Shown here: piece after piece, positions 38,760 to 48,345 of the stretch
Numbering within the stretch: position 1 is the first letter of the stretch
Layout: each line of letters begins with the position of its first letter
DNA from: Staphylococcus rostri
GTDB lineage: Bacteria; Bacillota; Bacilli; Staphylococcales; Staphylococcaceae
Assembly (NCBI RefSeq): GCF_002902145.1
Contig: NZ_PPRF01000026.1
Span: 1 to 49,027, forward strand
Reading direction: 5' to 3'
Length of the DNA stretch: 49,027 nt
Notes under the pieces: generated by a model
Databases searched by the model: none
What the model saw: the letters and a program-made list of their open reading frames with translations, nothing else
Told to the model about the DNA's origin: nothing
Made by a program: the position numbers and the translations under genes

Positions 38760-39662
38760 ATGAAATTTTTATCATTCAAACACAATGATGAAACATCATA
38801 CGGTGTTAAAGTAAAGCGTGAAGAAGCGGCATGGGATTTAAGAAAAGTATTCGCTGACTTTGGCGAAGCAGAATTCCAACCGAAGACGTTATTAGAAGGA
38901 TTGCAACACAATCAAACTTTAGAATTCCAAGAACAAGTTCGTAAAGCTGTAGTAGCAGCAGAAGAAAGTGGTCGTGCAGACGAATACAAAGTGAAGTATG
39001 CGGACATTGAGTTCTTACCGCCTGTGACACCACCGAACAATGTGATCGCGTTCGGTCGTAACTATAAAGCACATGCTGAAGAGTTAGATCACAGTGTAGA
39101 GCGTTTATATGTTTTCACAAAAGCGGCATCATCATTAACAGGTGATGAAGCGACAATTCCAAACCATAAAGACATCACAGACGCATTGGACTATGAAGGT
39201 GAGTTAGGTGTTGTTATTGGTAAATCAGGTGAGAAAATACCAAAAGGCTTAGCATTAGACTATGTTTACGGTTATACAATCATCAATGATATTACAGACC
39301 GTACAGCACAAAAAGCACATGACCAAGCATTCTTATCAAAAAGCTTAACAGGTGGCTGCCCAATGGGTCCTTATATCGTAACGAAAGATGAGTTGCCAAC
39401 ACCTGAGAATGTAAACATCGTGACAAAAGTTAACAATGAAATTCGTCAAGATGGTAATACATCACAAATGATTTTAAAAATCGATGAACTGATTGAAGAA
39501 ATTTCAAAATATGTTGCATTGCACCCAGGTGACATTATTGCGACAGGTACACCAGCAGGCGTTGGTGCAGGTATGAACCCACCGAAGTTCTTACAACCTG
39601 GCGATGAAGTGAAAGTCACAATCGATAATATCGGTACATTAACAACATTTATTGAGAAATAG
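38760..39662 (+). CDS. fumarylacetoacetate hydrolase family protein
   Basis: A 300-residue FAH-fold enzyme, with an N-terminal small domain (1-80) and the catalytic mixed beta-roll. Metal ligands lie in [12 protein letters not shown] near 140-151 and [13 protein letters not shown] near 170; [15 protein letters not shown] near 258 is the family signature. Members hydrolyse or decarboxylate C-C bonds of 2-keto acids (acylpyruvase, oxaloacetate decarboxylase); the substrate here is unknown. AGGAG lies 11 bases before the ATG and TATAAT (38721-38726) is a likely -10. It is not translationally coupled to addA. Confidence 0.85.
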   Translation: MKFLSFKHNDETSYGVKVKREEAAWDLRKVFADFGEAEFQPKTLLEGLQHNQTLEFQEQVRKAVVAAEESGRADEYKVKYADIEFLPPVTPPNNVIAFGRNYKAHAEELDHSVERLYVFTKAASSLTGDEATIPNHKDITDALDYEGELGVVIGKSGEKIPKGLALDYVYGYTIINDITDRTAQKAHDQAFLSKSLTGGCPMGPYIVTKDELPTPENVNIVTKVNNEIRQDGNTSQMILKIDELIEEISKYVALHPGDIIATGTPAGVGAGMNPPKFLQPGDEVKVTIDNIGTLTTFIEK

Positions 39663-39790
39663 GGAGTGGGACAGGAATCTCATTTAACAAAAAAGATTCC
39701 GTTGTCCCACCCCGGCAAGGCTGAGTAGGTGTGAAAAAAGCTTGTAAAAGCGTATTTTCACGCCAGTCAGCTACTGCCATTTACATAAAT
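39662..39790 (+). repeat. dispersed intergenic repeat, copy 4
   Basis: A hairpin pairs GTGGGACA...GGAATCT (39666-39680) with AGATTCC..TGTCCCAC (39694-39710). It is followed by CCCGGCAAGGCTGA, a variable middle with its own GTGAAAA/TTTTCAC stem, and CAGTCAGCTACTGCCA (39764-39779). The block order equals that of the copies at 8794-8917 (inverted) and 31095-31426. The first hairpin may also end the upstream transcript. Confidence 0.75.
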
Positions 39791-39929
39791 ACGCATACTT
39801 AAATTGAATGTTTCTATTAATGTCCGAACCTCTTCTTATTTTTGTCTAAATTTGCAAGCATTCCGATGCGTTGCGCAAATGGGATATGTTATGATATGTA
39901 GGGCAATTTATAATAGGAGGATATTTTAT

Positions 39930-40319
39930 ATGGTATTGATTAACTTACACATTATTAGTTTTATTGTGCTATTGATATTGTTCTTTGCGACATATGAAAA
40001 CTTTTCAAATAAACAAGGGCCAACACAATTATTTAAACCATTACACATGACATTACGTTTGTTCATGCTGTTCGTGTTGGTTACTGGTTTCTGGCTCATC
40101 GCAAAAGCTTTTACAAGTGCAGATGCCAGCCATATGTTATTGACATTAAAAATGGTCGGTGGTCTCAGTATCATCGGTTTAATGGAAGTAACGATTGCAC
40201 GTAAAAAGAAACAAGCATCAAGTCGAAAATTGTTTGTTTGGACATGGATTATTGTGATTATTACAGCGGTTCTAGGTACAATTCTACCTTGGGGACCAAT
40301 CACAGCGTTATTCCATTAA
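39930..40319 (+). CDS. UPF0344 / DUF1516 (YisL) membrane protein
   Basis: A 129-residue integral membrane protein with four hydrophobic helices: about 2-20, 35-58, 68-85 and 97-118. It matches the UPF0344/YisL family (conserved KPLHMTLRLFML and HMLLTLKMVGGLSIIGLMEV), whose function is unknown. ATG 39930 follows AGGAGG and gives the standard family length; a longer frame to 39804 has no ribosome-binding site and is rejected. Monocistronic. Confidence 0.85.
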   Translation: MVLINLHIISFIVLLILFFATYENFSNKQGPTQLFKPLHMTLRLFMLFVLVTGFWLIAKAFTSADASHMLLTLKMVGGLSIIGLMEVTIARKKKQASSRKLFVWTWIIVIITAVLGTILPWGPITALFH

Positions 40320-40323
40320 TGAT

Positions 40324-40378
40324 AAAAGCGTCAAGGTTAGGTGACCGATTAGCGGTTCCCAATCTCGACGCTTTTTAT
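40324..40378. terminator. bidirectional terminator UPF0344 / cdr
   Basis: AAAAGCGTC (40324-40332) pairs with GACGCTTTT (40367-40375), with an inner GGTGACC-type segment in the long loop and T/A tails. It lies between convergent genes. Confidence 0.75.
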
Positions 40379-40385
40379 TTTGGTT

Positions 40386-41711
40386 CTATGGACGGGCTTT
40401 ATAACCCAACATATTAATTAAATCTTTTGGATGACTGTATGGCGGTGCGTATGCAACTTCAAAAGCAGTTAGGTCGTCAATCGTTGCACGATGCATCATT
40501 GCCATGGATAACACATCGATACGTTTATCAACACCTGATTGACCAACAGCTGCTGCACGTAAAAGACGTCTCGTTTGCTTGTCGTAGTATGCGCGCAAGT
40601 GAACGGATGTATTGTTCGGATAATAACCCGCATGTGTACCATTTTCCACTTCCACCATCGCGTAATCAAAGTTTTCTAGGTCTGTAAGTGCGACGCCGGT
40701 ACTTGCAAGTGTATAGTCGAAAAACTTAACAATATTTGCACCAACAAAGCCTTCAAATACAACATCTGGATTGCCGGCGATTTGTTCAGCAACGACACTT
40801 GCACCACGATGTGCACCCCAAGCAAGCGGAACGTGGGCTGGTAAGTCGACATGGCGATAATGATTTGTCGCGATGTCACCAACCGCATAGACGTTCGGAA
40901 TGTTCGTTTGAAAACGTTCATTGACTGGAATATAGCCTTTATCATCCATTGTAATACCCGATGATTGTAGGAACTCCGAGTTGGGTTGCACACCAACACC
41001 GGAGATGATCATATCGTAATCTTCAACAGTTCCTGATTTAAAAGTAACCGTATGCCCATCAATGGCAGTGACTTCCTCATTCAAACGATAAGGAATATTA
41101 CGTGCATCAAGTTCAGACAAAATAGCTTTATTCATATCTTGATCCATCAACTTGTTAATCGCTTCTGAACGATGAACGAGCGTTGGAGATAAGCCACGTT
41201 CATACATATTTTCTAATAGTTCTAAGCTGACATAACCTGCACCAATCAGTAAAACGCGCTGAACATTATGTGTTGTGATGTAGTTTTCAATCGCATCCGT
41301 ATCTTCCATATTACGCAGTGTAAAGAGGTGTGGTACATCGAAGTTAAGACGTCGTGCACGTGCGCCAGGGCTTAGGACTAAAATATCATAGTGATCTTCA
41401 ATGATAGTATCGGTTGTGTGATCTTTAACTTTAACAATTTGTTGTTCTGTATCGACTGCGATGACTTCATGTTGTAACTTCACCGTGATGTTTTTCTTAT
41501 CTTTAAATTTCTCAGGTGTCATTGGCAATAATTGCTCACGTGAAGCTACGACATTGCCAAGATAGTAAGGTAAACCACAGTTCGCAAAGCTCATATGGCG
41601 GTCTTTTTCATAAACGGTAATATCACTTTCTGGGTCGAGTCGGCGAATCTGGCTCGCACTTGTTGCGCCACCTGCAACTGCTCCGACAACAATAATTTTC
41701 TGTTTCGTCAT
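40386..41711 (-). CDS. cdr: coenzyme A disulfide reductase
   Basis: A 441-residue FAD enzyme reducing CoA disulfide with NADPH. Staphylococci lack glutathione and use CoA (with bacillithiol) as a thiol buffer. The N-terminal FAD motif is [13 protein letters not shown], and the single active-site cysteine Cys45 lies in [12 protein letters not shown], as in the CoADR class rather than a CxxC pair. The NAD(P) motif is [14 protein letters not shown] near 155 and the second FAD motif is [15 protein letters not shown] precedes the ATG. The HAD gene lies 25 bp upstream on the same strand, so the two are likely co-transcribed. Confidence 0.92.
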   Translation of the reverse strand: MTKQKIIVVGAVAGGATSASQIRRLDPESDITVYEKDRHMSFANCGLPYYLGNVVASREQLLPMTPEKFKDKKNITVKLQHEVIAVDTEQQIVKVKDHTTDTIIEDHYDILVLSPGARARRLNFDVPHLFTLRNMEDTDAIENYITTHNVQRVLLIGAGYVSLELLENMYERGLSPTLVHRSEAINKLMDQDMNKAILSELDARNIPYRLNEEVTAIDGHTVTFKSGTVEDYDMIISGVGVQPNSEFLQSSGITMDDKGYIPVNERFQTNIPNVYAVGDIATNHYRHVDLPAHVPLAWGAHRGASVVAEQIAGNPDVVFEGFVGANIVKFFDYTLASTGVALTDLENFDYAMVEVENGTHAGYYPNNTSVHLRAYYDKQTRRLLRAAAVGQSGVDKRIDVLSMAMMHRATIDDLTAFEVAYAPPYSHPKDLINMLGYKARP

Positions 41712-41736
41712 GTTACATCCTCCTTAAAAGTGTATG

Positions 41737-42555
41737 TTATTTAGGAATGTTTAATTTGAAGAAGTCGTTCAAGTAGACACCAATACCATCTTCATTGTTC
41801 GATAACGTCGTGTCATTGGCGATATATTTCAAGTCGTAAATTGCATTGCCCATTGCGACACCATGTTTTGCGTATTTAATCATTTCAAGGTCGTTATCTT
41901 CGTCACCAAAGGCAATAATTTCATTGCGTTCAATACCGAGATGTTTGCGAACGATGTCAATGCCGACTGCTTTACTAATACCACGTTTGACAATTTCAAT
42001 CACTGGGAAAGGTGCACCCCAGCGTCGATGTTCAATATTTTCAGCATAGAAGCGAGTTAACACTTGTTTGACACGCGGAATCATTGTTTCTTCCGCCTCA
42101 ACCAATAGGCTTGTCGGATCTTCATGTAACAAGGTTTCAAGGTCGCCCACTTTAATATTAGGATTCCCCATACTAAAGCCATCGAACAAACGATTGTCTG
42201 GACGGTCAATATATACTTGGTCGCCGACTTCCGCTATCATATTTTGAATATCCATTTTCTTCAATGTTTCAATAATACTCATCGCTATCCCTTCATCTAA
42301 ACGCTCATGATAGATAGGGAAGTTTGTATCTTTTGGATGATGAATGTATGCGCCGTTGAAATTAACGATAGGTGTGTCCATGTCTAGTTGATCGTAATAC
42401 AACTTACTCGCACGATACGGACGTCCTGTCGCAATCATTAAAGCATGTTCTTGTGCTTGTAATGCTTTAAGGACACGAAATGTATAGTCAGAGATTTCTT
42501 TATTGTCGTTTAATAATGTTCCATCTAAATCTAAACAAATTAAATGTTTTTTCAT
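41737..42555 (-). CDS. Cof-type HAD-IIB phosphatase
   Basis: A 272-residue HAD hydrolase with a type IIB cap. Motif I is CLDLDGTLLND (Asp nucleophile at 9, Asp11), motif II is IATGRP, motif III is KRGISKAVG and motif IV is AFGDEDNDLEM. Cof/YwpJ-type enzymes dephosphorylate sugar phosphates and cofactors such as FMN or PLP; the substrate here is unknown. TAGGAGA precedes the ATG. It lies upstream of cdr in the same direction. Confidence 0.87.
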   Translation of the reverse strand: MKKHLICLDLDGTLLNDNKEISDYTFRVLKALQAQEHALMIATGRPYRASKLYYDQLDMDTPIVNFNGAYIHHPKDTNFPIYHERLDEGIAMSIIETLKKMDIQNMIAEVGDQVYIDRPDNRLFDGFSMGNPNIKVGDLETLLHEDPTSLLVEAEETMIPRVKQVLTRFYAENIEHRRWGAPFPVIEIVKRGISKAVGIDIVRKHLGIERNEIIAFGDEDNDLEMIKYAKHGVAMGNAIYDLKYIANDTTLSNNEDGIGVYLNDFFKLNIPK

Positions 42556-42666
42556 GTTATTCTCCTAAATTCTAATGTTCAGTGTAACAATATCATAGCA
42601 TTTTATTGTGGAAATGTAATGATTTTGATATATTGATAGTAGTTATATAAAAAGAGGTGAAAAGGC

Positions 42667-42975
42667 ATGGAAGAAGCATTAAAAGATAGCATTCTAGGTG
42701 CATTAGAGAACGTTATCGACCCTGAGCTTGGGATCGATATTGTCAATCTTGGCCTTGTTTATAAAGTTGACTTGAACGATGATGGATTATGTACTGTTGA
42801 GATGACATTAACATCTATCGGTTGCCCACTAGGACCACAAATCGTGGATCAAGTTAAAACAGCATTAGGTGAGCTACCTGAAATTAAAGAAACAGAAGTG
42901 AACATCGTATGGAATCCACCATGGAATAAAGATATGATGTCACGTTACGCGAAAATCGCATTGGGCGTAAGCTAA
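42667..42975 (+). CDS. sufT: Fe-S assembly factor SufT (MIP18/DUF59 family)
   Basis: A 102-residue MIP18/PaaD-like protein. VIDPELGIDIVNLGLVY near 18-34 and TSIGCPLGPQIVDQV near 56-70 are the family signatures, with the reactive cysteine Cys60. S. aureus SufT has this form and is needed for Fe-S enzyme maturation under high demand. With nfu and sufA it is the third Fe-S accessory gene in the window, none beside the core suf operon. GAGGTG precedes the ATG and it is transcribed alone. Confidence 0.88.
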   Translation: MEEALKDSILGALENVIDPELGIDIVNLGLVYKVDLNDDGLCTVEMTLTSIGCPLGPQIVDQVKTALGELPEIKETEVNIVWNPPWNKDMMSRYAKIALGVS

Positions 42976-43008
42976 GCGCGCCACATATGAAATATGGATA
43001 GGCGATAT

Positions 43009-43047
43009 AAAGGACTGAACTTGGAGAAAAAGTTTCAGTCCTTTTTT
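43009..43047 (+). terminator. terminator after sufT
   Basis: AAAGGACTGAA (43009-43019) pairs perfectly with TTCAGTCCTTT (43034-43044), within a run of T. Confidence 0.9.
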
Positions 43048-43133
43048 ATAAGCGCATACGTTGTGATATTGCTAAAGTTGACGAATACAGTTAAAATTTA
43101 TGTTGATAAAACTATGAAAAGAGAATGATAAGC

Positions 43134-44951
43134 ATGTGGAATTTTACGAAACAACCGCATCAGCAATTGGAAACGCGTTATATGCCAGGGCTTGATGGCT
43201 TGCGTGCGATTGCGGTGCTGGCAGTTATTATTTATCACTTTAATCCACAATGGTTACCAGGTGGATTTTTAGGTGTGGATACTTTTTTTGTCATCTCAGG
43301 TTATCTCATCACAAGTTTATTATTAACAGAATATCATAACACGCAGCGTATTGATTTGGTGTCGTTCTGGATAAGACGTTTGAAACGATTACTGCCTGCA
43401 GTGATTTTTCTTATTATGGGCGTCTTAATATTAACGCTTATCATGGCACCTACAGAAATTAAATCTGTGCGTAGTGACGCATTCGCTGCTTTATTATACG
43501 TCAGCAACTGGTGGTATATTTTGCAAGGTGTTGACTATTTTGCACAGTTTGAAGTGGCCCCACTTAAACATCTATGGTCACTTGCGATTGAAGAACAATT
43601 TTATCTATTCTTTCCTATTATATTGTTCGGTTTGTTGTATTTTATCAAACGTGTAAAACCCATTTTATATACCATGTTCTTTTTGATTGTCGTTTCCATC
43701 GTTACAATGGGCGTGCTTTACGAACCACAAGGAAATGTTGCGCGTGTTTACTTTGGAACTGATACACGTTTACAAACGATGCTACTTGGCGTGGTACTTG
43801 CATTTGTATGGCCGGCATTTAAGTTGCGTGCACAAACAGCATTACAATCACGCGCTATTATTGATGGTATCGGGGGCATTGCGCTCGTTGGCTTATTGAT
43901 TTGTTTCCGATATGTGAATGAATCGCAAAACGCGTTATACTATGGTGGTTTTGGCTTGATTAGTATACTGACACTGGTCATTATCGCAAGTGCAGTCTTG
44001 CCTAACGGTGGGCTTGCCAAACTGCTAGGAAATCCATTGTTTTTGTATATTGGTTCGCGCTCATACAGCTTATATTTATGGCATTATCCAATCATTGTAT
44101 TGATTCATCATCATTTTGTACAAGGTCAAATTCCAACATACGTTTATGTTGTGGAAGGTGTCTTGATGGTGCTGATGGCAGAGTTTTCATACCGCTTTAT
44201 CGAAACGCCATTCCGTCGCCACGGTTTCCAAATATTTGATTTCCGACACTTGAAACAATGGGGCTCGTTGAACGTCAAACGTGCATGGCTTGTTATTGTG
44301 TTATTGTTGCCTTCCGTGTTAATCTTGTCAGGCGTATTTAACGGCTTGTCGAAGGAAAAAACGCATACGACAGCAATCAATACAGATGACATTGATAAAT
44401 ACGTCACGGTTCCTGCACCACTCGGCCCGATGAAAATAGATGGTTTTGAAGTGAAAGGTCAAACATCACCGTATGCGCACTGGAAACCATTGTTAATCGG
44501 GGACTCTGTAATGGTCGACATTGGTGATACGTTTAAAGAACAAGTGCCGAATGCGAGTATTAACGGTTTGATTGGACGTCAACTTGTTCAGGCGATTCCA
44601 TTGGTACGAGAAAACTACCCGGACTATAAAGATAAAGATGATGTTGTCGTATTAGAACTTGGAACGAATGGGGACTTTACAGAAGAGCAATTGGATACAT
44701 TACTTGATCTTTTTGGAAAAGCGCAAGTTTATTTAGTGAATACAAGCGTACCGCGCGACTACCAACCACATGTGAATGAACTATTTAAGAAAGCGGCACA
44801 AGAGCGAGGGAACGTGCATCTTGTCGATTGGCATGCGCGATCACAAGGGCATACGGAATACTTCGCGCCCGACGGCATTCATTTAGAAGCAGATGGGGTC
44901 AACGCACTGATTGACGAAATGATCAAGACGATGAAACAAAATATAAAATAA
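43134..44951 (+). CDS. OatA-like acyltransferase (acyltransferase-3 plus SGNH domain)
   Basis: A protein of about 605 residues: an N-terminal acyltransferase-3 domain with ten or more membrane segments (about 1-400) and an extracellular SGNH hydrolase-like domain (about 430-605). Landmarks are PGLDGLRAIAVLAVIIYHF near 18-36, LKHLWSLAIEEQFYLFFP near 144-161, and the SGNH blocks LIGDSVMVD, ELGTNGD and APDGIHLEADG holding Ser, Asn and Asp/His. This is the layout of peptidoglycan O-acetyltransferase OatA. Staphylococci have a separate OatA gene plus a paralogue at this locus, so the acceptor (muramic acid or another wall polymer) is unproven. The start may be ATG 43134 or 43125; neither has a strong Shine-Dalgarno sequence. 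Confidence 0.82.
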   Translation: MWNFTKQPHQQLETRYMPGLDGLRAIAVLAVIIYHFNPQWLPGGFLGVDTFFVISGYLITSLLLTEYHNTQRIDLVSFWIRRLKRLLPAVIFLIMGVLILTLIMAPTEIKSVRSDAFAALLYVSNWWYILQGVDYFAQFEVAPLKHLWSLAIEEQFYLFFPIILFGLLYFIKRVKPILYTMFFLIVVSIVTMGVLYEPQGNVARVYFGTDTRLQTMLLGVVLAFVWPAFKLRAQTALQSRAIIDGIGGIALVGLLICFRYVNESQNALYYGGFGLISILTLVIIASAVLPNGGLAKLLGNPLFLYIGSRSYSLYLWHYPIIVLIHHHFVQGQIPTYVYVVEGVLMVLMAEFSYRFIETPFRRHGFQIFDFRHLKQWGSLNVKRAWLVIVLLLPSVLILSGVFNGLSKEKTHTTAINTDDIDKYVTVPAPLGPMKIDGFEVKGQTSPYAHWKPLLIGDSVMVDIGDTFKEQVPNASINGLIGRQLVQAIPLVRENYPDYKDKDDVVVLELGTNGDFTEEQLDTLLDLFGKAQVYLVNTSVPRDYQPHVNELFKKAAQERGNVHLVDWHARSQGHTEYFAPDGIHLEADGVNALIDEMIKTMKQNIK

Positions 44952-44955
44952 GCGC

Positions 44956-45008
44956 AAAAATAGGATAGCGAAACAGATGAAAAAATTCATTTGTTGCTAT
45001 CCTTTTTT
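44956..45008 (+). terminator. terminator after the acyltransferase gene
   Basis: A very long stem from AGGATAGC (44962) to GCTATCCT (ending 45003) with AACAGATGAA/TTCATTTGTT inside, followed by six T that reach almost to the clpB -35. Confidence 0.9.
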
Positions 45009-45009
45009 A

Positions 45010-45038
45010 TTGATTTTATGACATAGTGGCGTTATAAT
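45010..45038 (+). promoter_or_regulatory. promoter of clpB
   Basis: -35 TTGATT (45010-45015), a 17-bp spacer and consensus -10 TATAAT (45033-45038). Confidence 0.75.
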
Positions 45039-45046
45039 TTAATTAA

Positions 45047-45070
45047 GGTCAAAGAAAGTCAAAGTCAAAT
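45047..45070 (+). promoter_or_regulatory. CtsR operator at clpB
   Basis: GGTCAAA (45047-45053), three bases, then AGTCAAA (45057-45063) is the CtsR heptad direct repeat, extended by a third partial GTCAAAT. It starts 9 bases after the -10 and covers the transcription start, so CtsR should repress clpB until heat or protein-damage stress. Confidence 0.88.
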
Positions 45071-45104
45071 AAGACCTATTTTGAAAATAAAGGAGTGACG
45101 CATT

Positions 45105-47717
45105 TTGGATATTAATCAAATGACGCATTCTATACAAAATGCTTTACAGAAAGCAATAGAAGCTACACAAACATATAAATTAACAAACATTGAAGTAGAA
45201 GCCGTGTTAAAAGCGGTCCTTGAAACACCTGATAGTTTATTTAAGACAATCTTAGAACGTGCAGAAGTTGATACAGATGCATTGGCAAAAGCGTATGATC
45301 AAAAAATGACACAGTACCCAAAAGTGTCAGGCGATAACGTACAATATGGACAATATTTAGCACCAAAAACGAACACATTATTTAACAAAGCTGAAGAATA
45401 TATGAAGGCATATGATGACCAGTTTATCTCAATGGAACACATCTTACGTGCAGCTATGGAAGTTGACGATACAACGGCATCATTCGTGAAATATAAAGAA
45501 CAAGTGATTGAAGAAATTATTAAAAAAGTCAGAGGGGGAAACCATGTGACAACACAAAATCCTGAAGTAAACTATGAAGCATTATCTAAATACGGTCGAG
45601 ATTTAGTAGAAGAAGTCCGTAAAGGCAATATGGATCCAGTTATCGGACGTGACGAAGAGATTCGTAACACAATTCGCATTTTAAGTCGTAAAACGAAAAA
45701 CAACCCAGTACTAATCGGTGAACCCGGCGTTGGTAAAACAGCCATTGTTGAAGGCTTGGCACAACGTATCGTGAAAAAAGACGTCCCAGATTCATTACTC
45801 GACAAAACTGTATTTGAGCTTGATTTGAGTGCCTTAGTAGCCGGTGCAAAATATCGCGGTGAATTTGAAGAACGTCTTAAAGCCGTATTAAAAGAAGTCA
45901 AAGATTCTAACGGTCGCATTTTATTATTTATTGATGAAATTCATATGCTCGTTGGTGCAGGTAAAACAGACGGCGCCATGGACGCAGGTAACATGTTGAA
46001 ACCGATGTTAGCACGTGGTGAATTACACTGCATCGGTGCGACAACGTTGAACGAATACCGTGAATATATCGAAAAAGACTCTGCATTAGAACGTCGTTTC
46101 CAAAAAGTTAATGTTAAAGAACCAAACATTGATGATACCATTTCAATATTACGTGGTTTGAAAGAACGTTACGAAGTGCACCACGGCGTACGCATTCAAG
46201 ACCGTGCATTAGTGGCAGCTGCAGAACTATCAGATCGTTATATTACAGATCGTTTCTTACCAGACAAAGCGATTGACCTTGTCGACCAAGCGTCAGCAAC
46301 GATTCGCACTGAAATGGGCTCAAATCCAACAGAATTAGACCAAGCAAATCGCCGCGTGATGCAATTAGAAATTGAAGAGAATGCATTGAAGAAAGAATCT
46401 GACGAAGCAAGTCGCGTACGTTTGCAAGAATTACAAGAAGAACTTGCCGAAGAAAAAGAAAAACAAGCGCAGTTACAAGCACGTGTAGAACAAGAAAAAG
46501 AAAAAATTGCTAAAGTTCAAGAAAAACGTGCAGAATTAGATGAAAGTCGAAAAGCATTGGAAGATGCGGAAAACAACTACGACCTTGAAACAGCAGCTGT
46601 CTTACAACACGGTAAAATTCCACAACTTGAAAAAGAATTGAAAGAATTAGAAGCGGCTTTTCAAGAAACACAAGGTGAAGACGGTGACCGCATTATCCGT
46701 GAAGTCGTCACAGATGAAGAAATTGGCGAGATTGTAAGTCAATGGACAGGTATTCCAGTATCTAAACTTGTTGAAACAGAAAGAGAAAAATTATTGAACT
46801 TGTCTGATATTCTACATCAACGTGTTGTTGGCCAAGACCGTGCCGTTGATCTCGTATCAGACGCCGTTGTCCGTGCGAGAGCGGGCATTAAAGATCCTAA
46901 CCGCCCAATCGGTTCATTCTTATTCTTAGGACCAACGGGTGTGGGTAAAACAGAACTTGCCAAATCATTGGCGTCTACACTATTCGATTCTGAAAAACAT
47001 ATGATTCGCATCGACATGAGTGAGTACATGGAAAAACATGCCGTATCAAGATTGATTGGTGCCCCTCCAGGCTATGTAGGTCACGATGAAGGCGGTCAAT
47101 TAACTGAGGCAGTAAGACGTAATCCTTACTCAGTTATCTTGTTAGATGAAGTTGAGAAAGCACACACAGATGTTTTCAACGTCTTATTACAAATCTTAGA
47201 CGAAGGACGTTTAACAGATTCTAAAGGACGCAGTGTTGACTTTAAAAATACCATTATCATTATGACAAGTAATATCGGTTCACAAATCTTATTAGAAAAT
47301 GTAAAAAATGAAGGTGTAATTACTGAAGAAACGGAAAAAGCAGTGATGCAAAGCTTGAATGCATACTTCAAACCTGAAATATTGAACCGTATGGATGATA
47401 TCGTATTATTCCGTCCGCTTTCAGTTGATGATATGCAAATGATTGTCGATAAAATTTTAACAAACTTGAATATGCGTCTCATGGATCAACGCATTACTTT
47501 AGACTTAACAGACGAAGCGAAAAAATGGATGGGCGAAACAGCCTACGAACCAGAATACGGTGCACGTCCATTGAAACGATTTGTACAACGTCATGTTGAA
47601 ACACCATTAGCACGTCTAATGATTAAAGATAACTTACCAGAAGGCACACACGTACATGGTTACCTTGAAGACAGTGCCATTCATTTTGACATAGATAAAC
47701 CAACAGAAACAGAATAA
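45105..47717 (+). CDS. clpB: ClpB disaggregase (TTG start)
   Basis: An 870-residue Hsp100 hexameric AAA+ chaperone that threads aggregated proteins apart, working with DnaK. In order: N domain (about 1-150), first AAA+ module with Walker A GEPGVGKT at about 205, the long coiled-coil middle domain rich in Glu, Lys and Gln (about 410-530), and a second AAA+ module with GPTGVGKT at about 609. It lacks the ClpP-binding tripeptide, as ClpB should. The start is TTG 45105, nine bases after AAGGAG, giving MDINQMTH as in S. aureus. Confidence 0.96.
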   Translation: MDINQMTHSIQNALQKAIEATQTYKLTNIEVEAVLKAVLETPDSLFKTILERAEVDTDALAKAYDQKMTQYPKVSGDNVQYGQYLAPKTNTLFNKAEEYMKAYDDQFISMEHILRAAMEVDDTTASFVKYKEQVIEEIIKKVRGGNHVTTQNPEVNYEALSKYGRDLVEEVRKGNMDPVIGRDEEIRNTIRILSRKTKNNPVLIGEPGVGKTAIVEGLAQRIVKKDVPDSLLDKTVFELDLSALVAGAKYRGEFEERLKAVLKEVKDSNGRILLFIDEIHMLVGAGKTDGAMDAGNMLKPMLARGELHCIGATTLNEYREYIEKDSALERRFQKVNVKEPNIDDTISILRGLKERYEVHHGVRIQDRALVAAAELSDRYITDRFLPDKAIDLVDQASATIRTEMGSNPTELDQANRRVMQLEIEENALKKESDEASRVRLQELQEELAEEKEKQAQLQARVEQEKEKIAKVQEKRAELDESRKALEDAENNYDLETAAVLQHGKIPQLEKELKELEAAFQETQGEDGDRIIREVVTDEEIGEIVSQWTGIPVSKLVETEREKLLNLSDILHQRVVGQDRAVDLVSDAVVRARAGIKDPNRPIGSFLFLGPTGVGKTELAKSLASTLFDSEKHMIRIDMSEYMEKHAVSRLIGAPPGYVGHDEGGQLTEAVRRNPYSVILLDEVEKAHTDVFNVLLQILDEGRLTDSKGRSVDFKNTIIIMTSNIGSQILLENVKNEGVITEETEKAVMQSLNAYFKPEILNRMDDIVLFRPLSVDDMQMIVDKILTNLNMRLMDQRITLDLTDEAKKWMGETAYEPEYGARPLKRFVQRHVETPLARLMIKDNLPEGTHVHGYLEDSAIHFDIDKPTETE

Positions 47718-47728
47718 TAGCAATACAA

Positions 47729-47760
47729 GGCGTATGCGTTCAACGTATGCGTCTTTTTTA
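47729..47760 (+). terminator. terminator after clpB
   Basis: GGCGTATGCGTT (47729-47740) pairs over 12 positions (three G-U) with AACGTATGCGTC, with a minimal loop and six T following. Confidence 0.85.
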
Positions 47761-47824
47761 TGGCAGAAAATCAACAAAAAAAGAAATAATTGAAAAAATT
47801 ATAATTAAATAATATTGGAATAAC

Positions 47825-47854
47825 TTGACACATTAAATATTACTAAAATATAAT
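47825..47854 (+). promoter_or_regulatory. promoter of the bacteriocin operon
   Basis: Consensus -35 TTGACA (47825-47830), an 18-bp spacer and consensus -10 TATAAT (47849-47854), 63 bp before the first precursor gene. Confidence 0.8.
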
Positions 47855-47862
47855 CCAAATCA

Positions 47863-47876
47863 AGAAAGCGCTTTCT
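47863..47876. promoter_or_regulatory. cre-like palindrome at the bacteriocin promoter
   Basis: AGAAAGCGCTTTCT is a perfect 14-base palindrome starting 8 bases after the -10. It keeps the cre centre (AAAGCG.TTTC) and deviates from WTGNAARCGNWWWCAW at two outer positions. CcpA is the obvious candidate; another LacI-family regulator is possible. Confidence 0.6.
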
Positions 47877-47917
47877 AAGTTTAGGTTTACAAAAACTAAC
47901 TTTGGAGGAAAAGTATT

Positions 47918-48316
47918 ATGAAGAAGCATGTTATTGCAGCATCAGCAGTAGCAATTGGTCTTTCAGGTTTAACGATTGGTGGTATCGCAAATGCAGACGT
48001 GACAAGCATCAATGGTGGTTCAGAGAATGTGGACAACTATAATGGTTTAGTACGATCAGAAGTTTTAGATCAACCGAGTACACAAGATGGTACAGCGCTT
48101 AGAAAGATTACACAAGGCAAAAAAGCAGGTGGGTACTGGATAAGAGGTACTAAAGGTGGATATACCATTTCTAGCTATAAGCATTATACAAAATCTGCTC
48201 AGGCGTATTTAGTAAATGGCAGAGGCAACGTTGTAAGTGGGGGCTGGAAAAAGCCAGGCGTATTTTCTACAGCTAAAATTAAAGGGAAAGCTACAGCCCA
48301 TTACACTCACTCATAA
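47918..48316 (+). CDS. lactococcin-972-like bacteriocin precursor 1
   Basis: A 132-residue secreted protein. The Sec signal peptide spans about residues 1-25, ending ANA before DVTS. The mature part has an N-terminal segment of about 45 residues, then a domain starting GGYWIRG and continuing with S-YKHY, VNGRGN, GGWKKPGVFS and a Tyr-rich end. The order Gly-Gly-x-Trp, Ser-x-Tyr-x-His, Val-x-Asn-x-x-Gly and Gly-Val-(Trp/Phe) is that of the lactococcin 972 family, which binds lipid II and blocks septum formation in related bacteria. GGAGG precedes the ATG. First gene of an operon with a paralogue and a membrane protein. Confidence 0.82.
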   Translation: MKKHVIAASAVAIGLSGLTIGGIANADVTSINGGSENVDNYNGLVRSEVLDQPSTQDGTALRKITQGKKAGGYWIRGTKGGYTISSYKHYTKSAQAYLVNGRGNVVSGGWKKPGVFSTAKIKGKATAHYTHS

Positions 48317-48345
48317 AAAATAAACTTTAAAAAGGGGTTTTTTAG

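Noticed and set aside
39804..39929. N-terminal extension of the UPF0344 frame
   Set aside because: No start signal there; ATG 39930 after AGGAGG gives the family's standard 129 residues.
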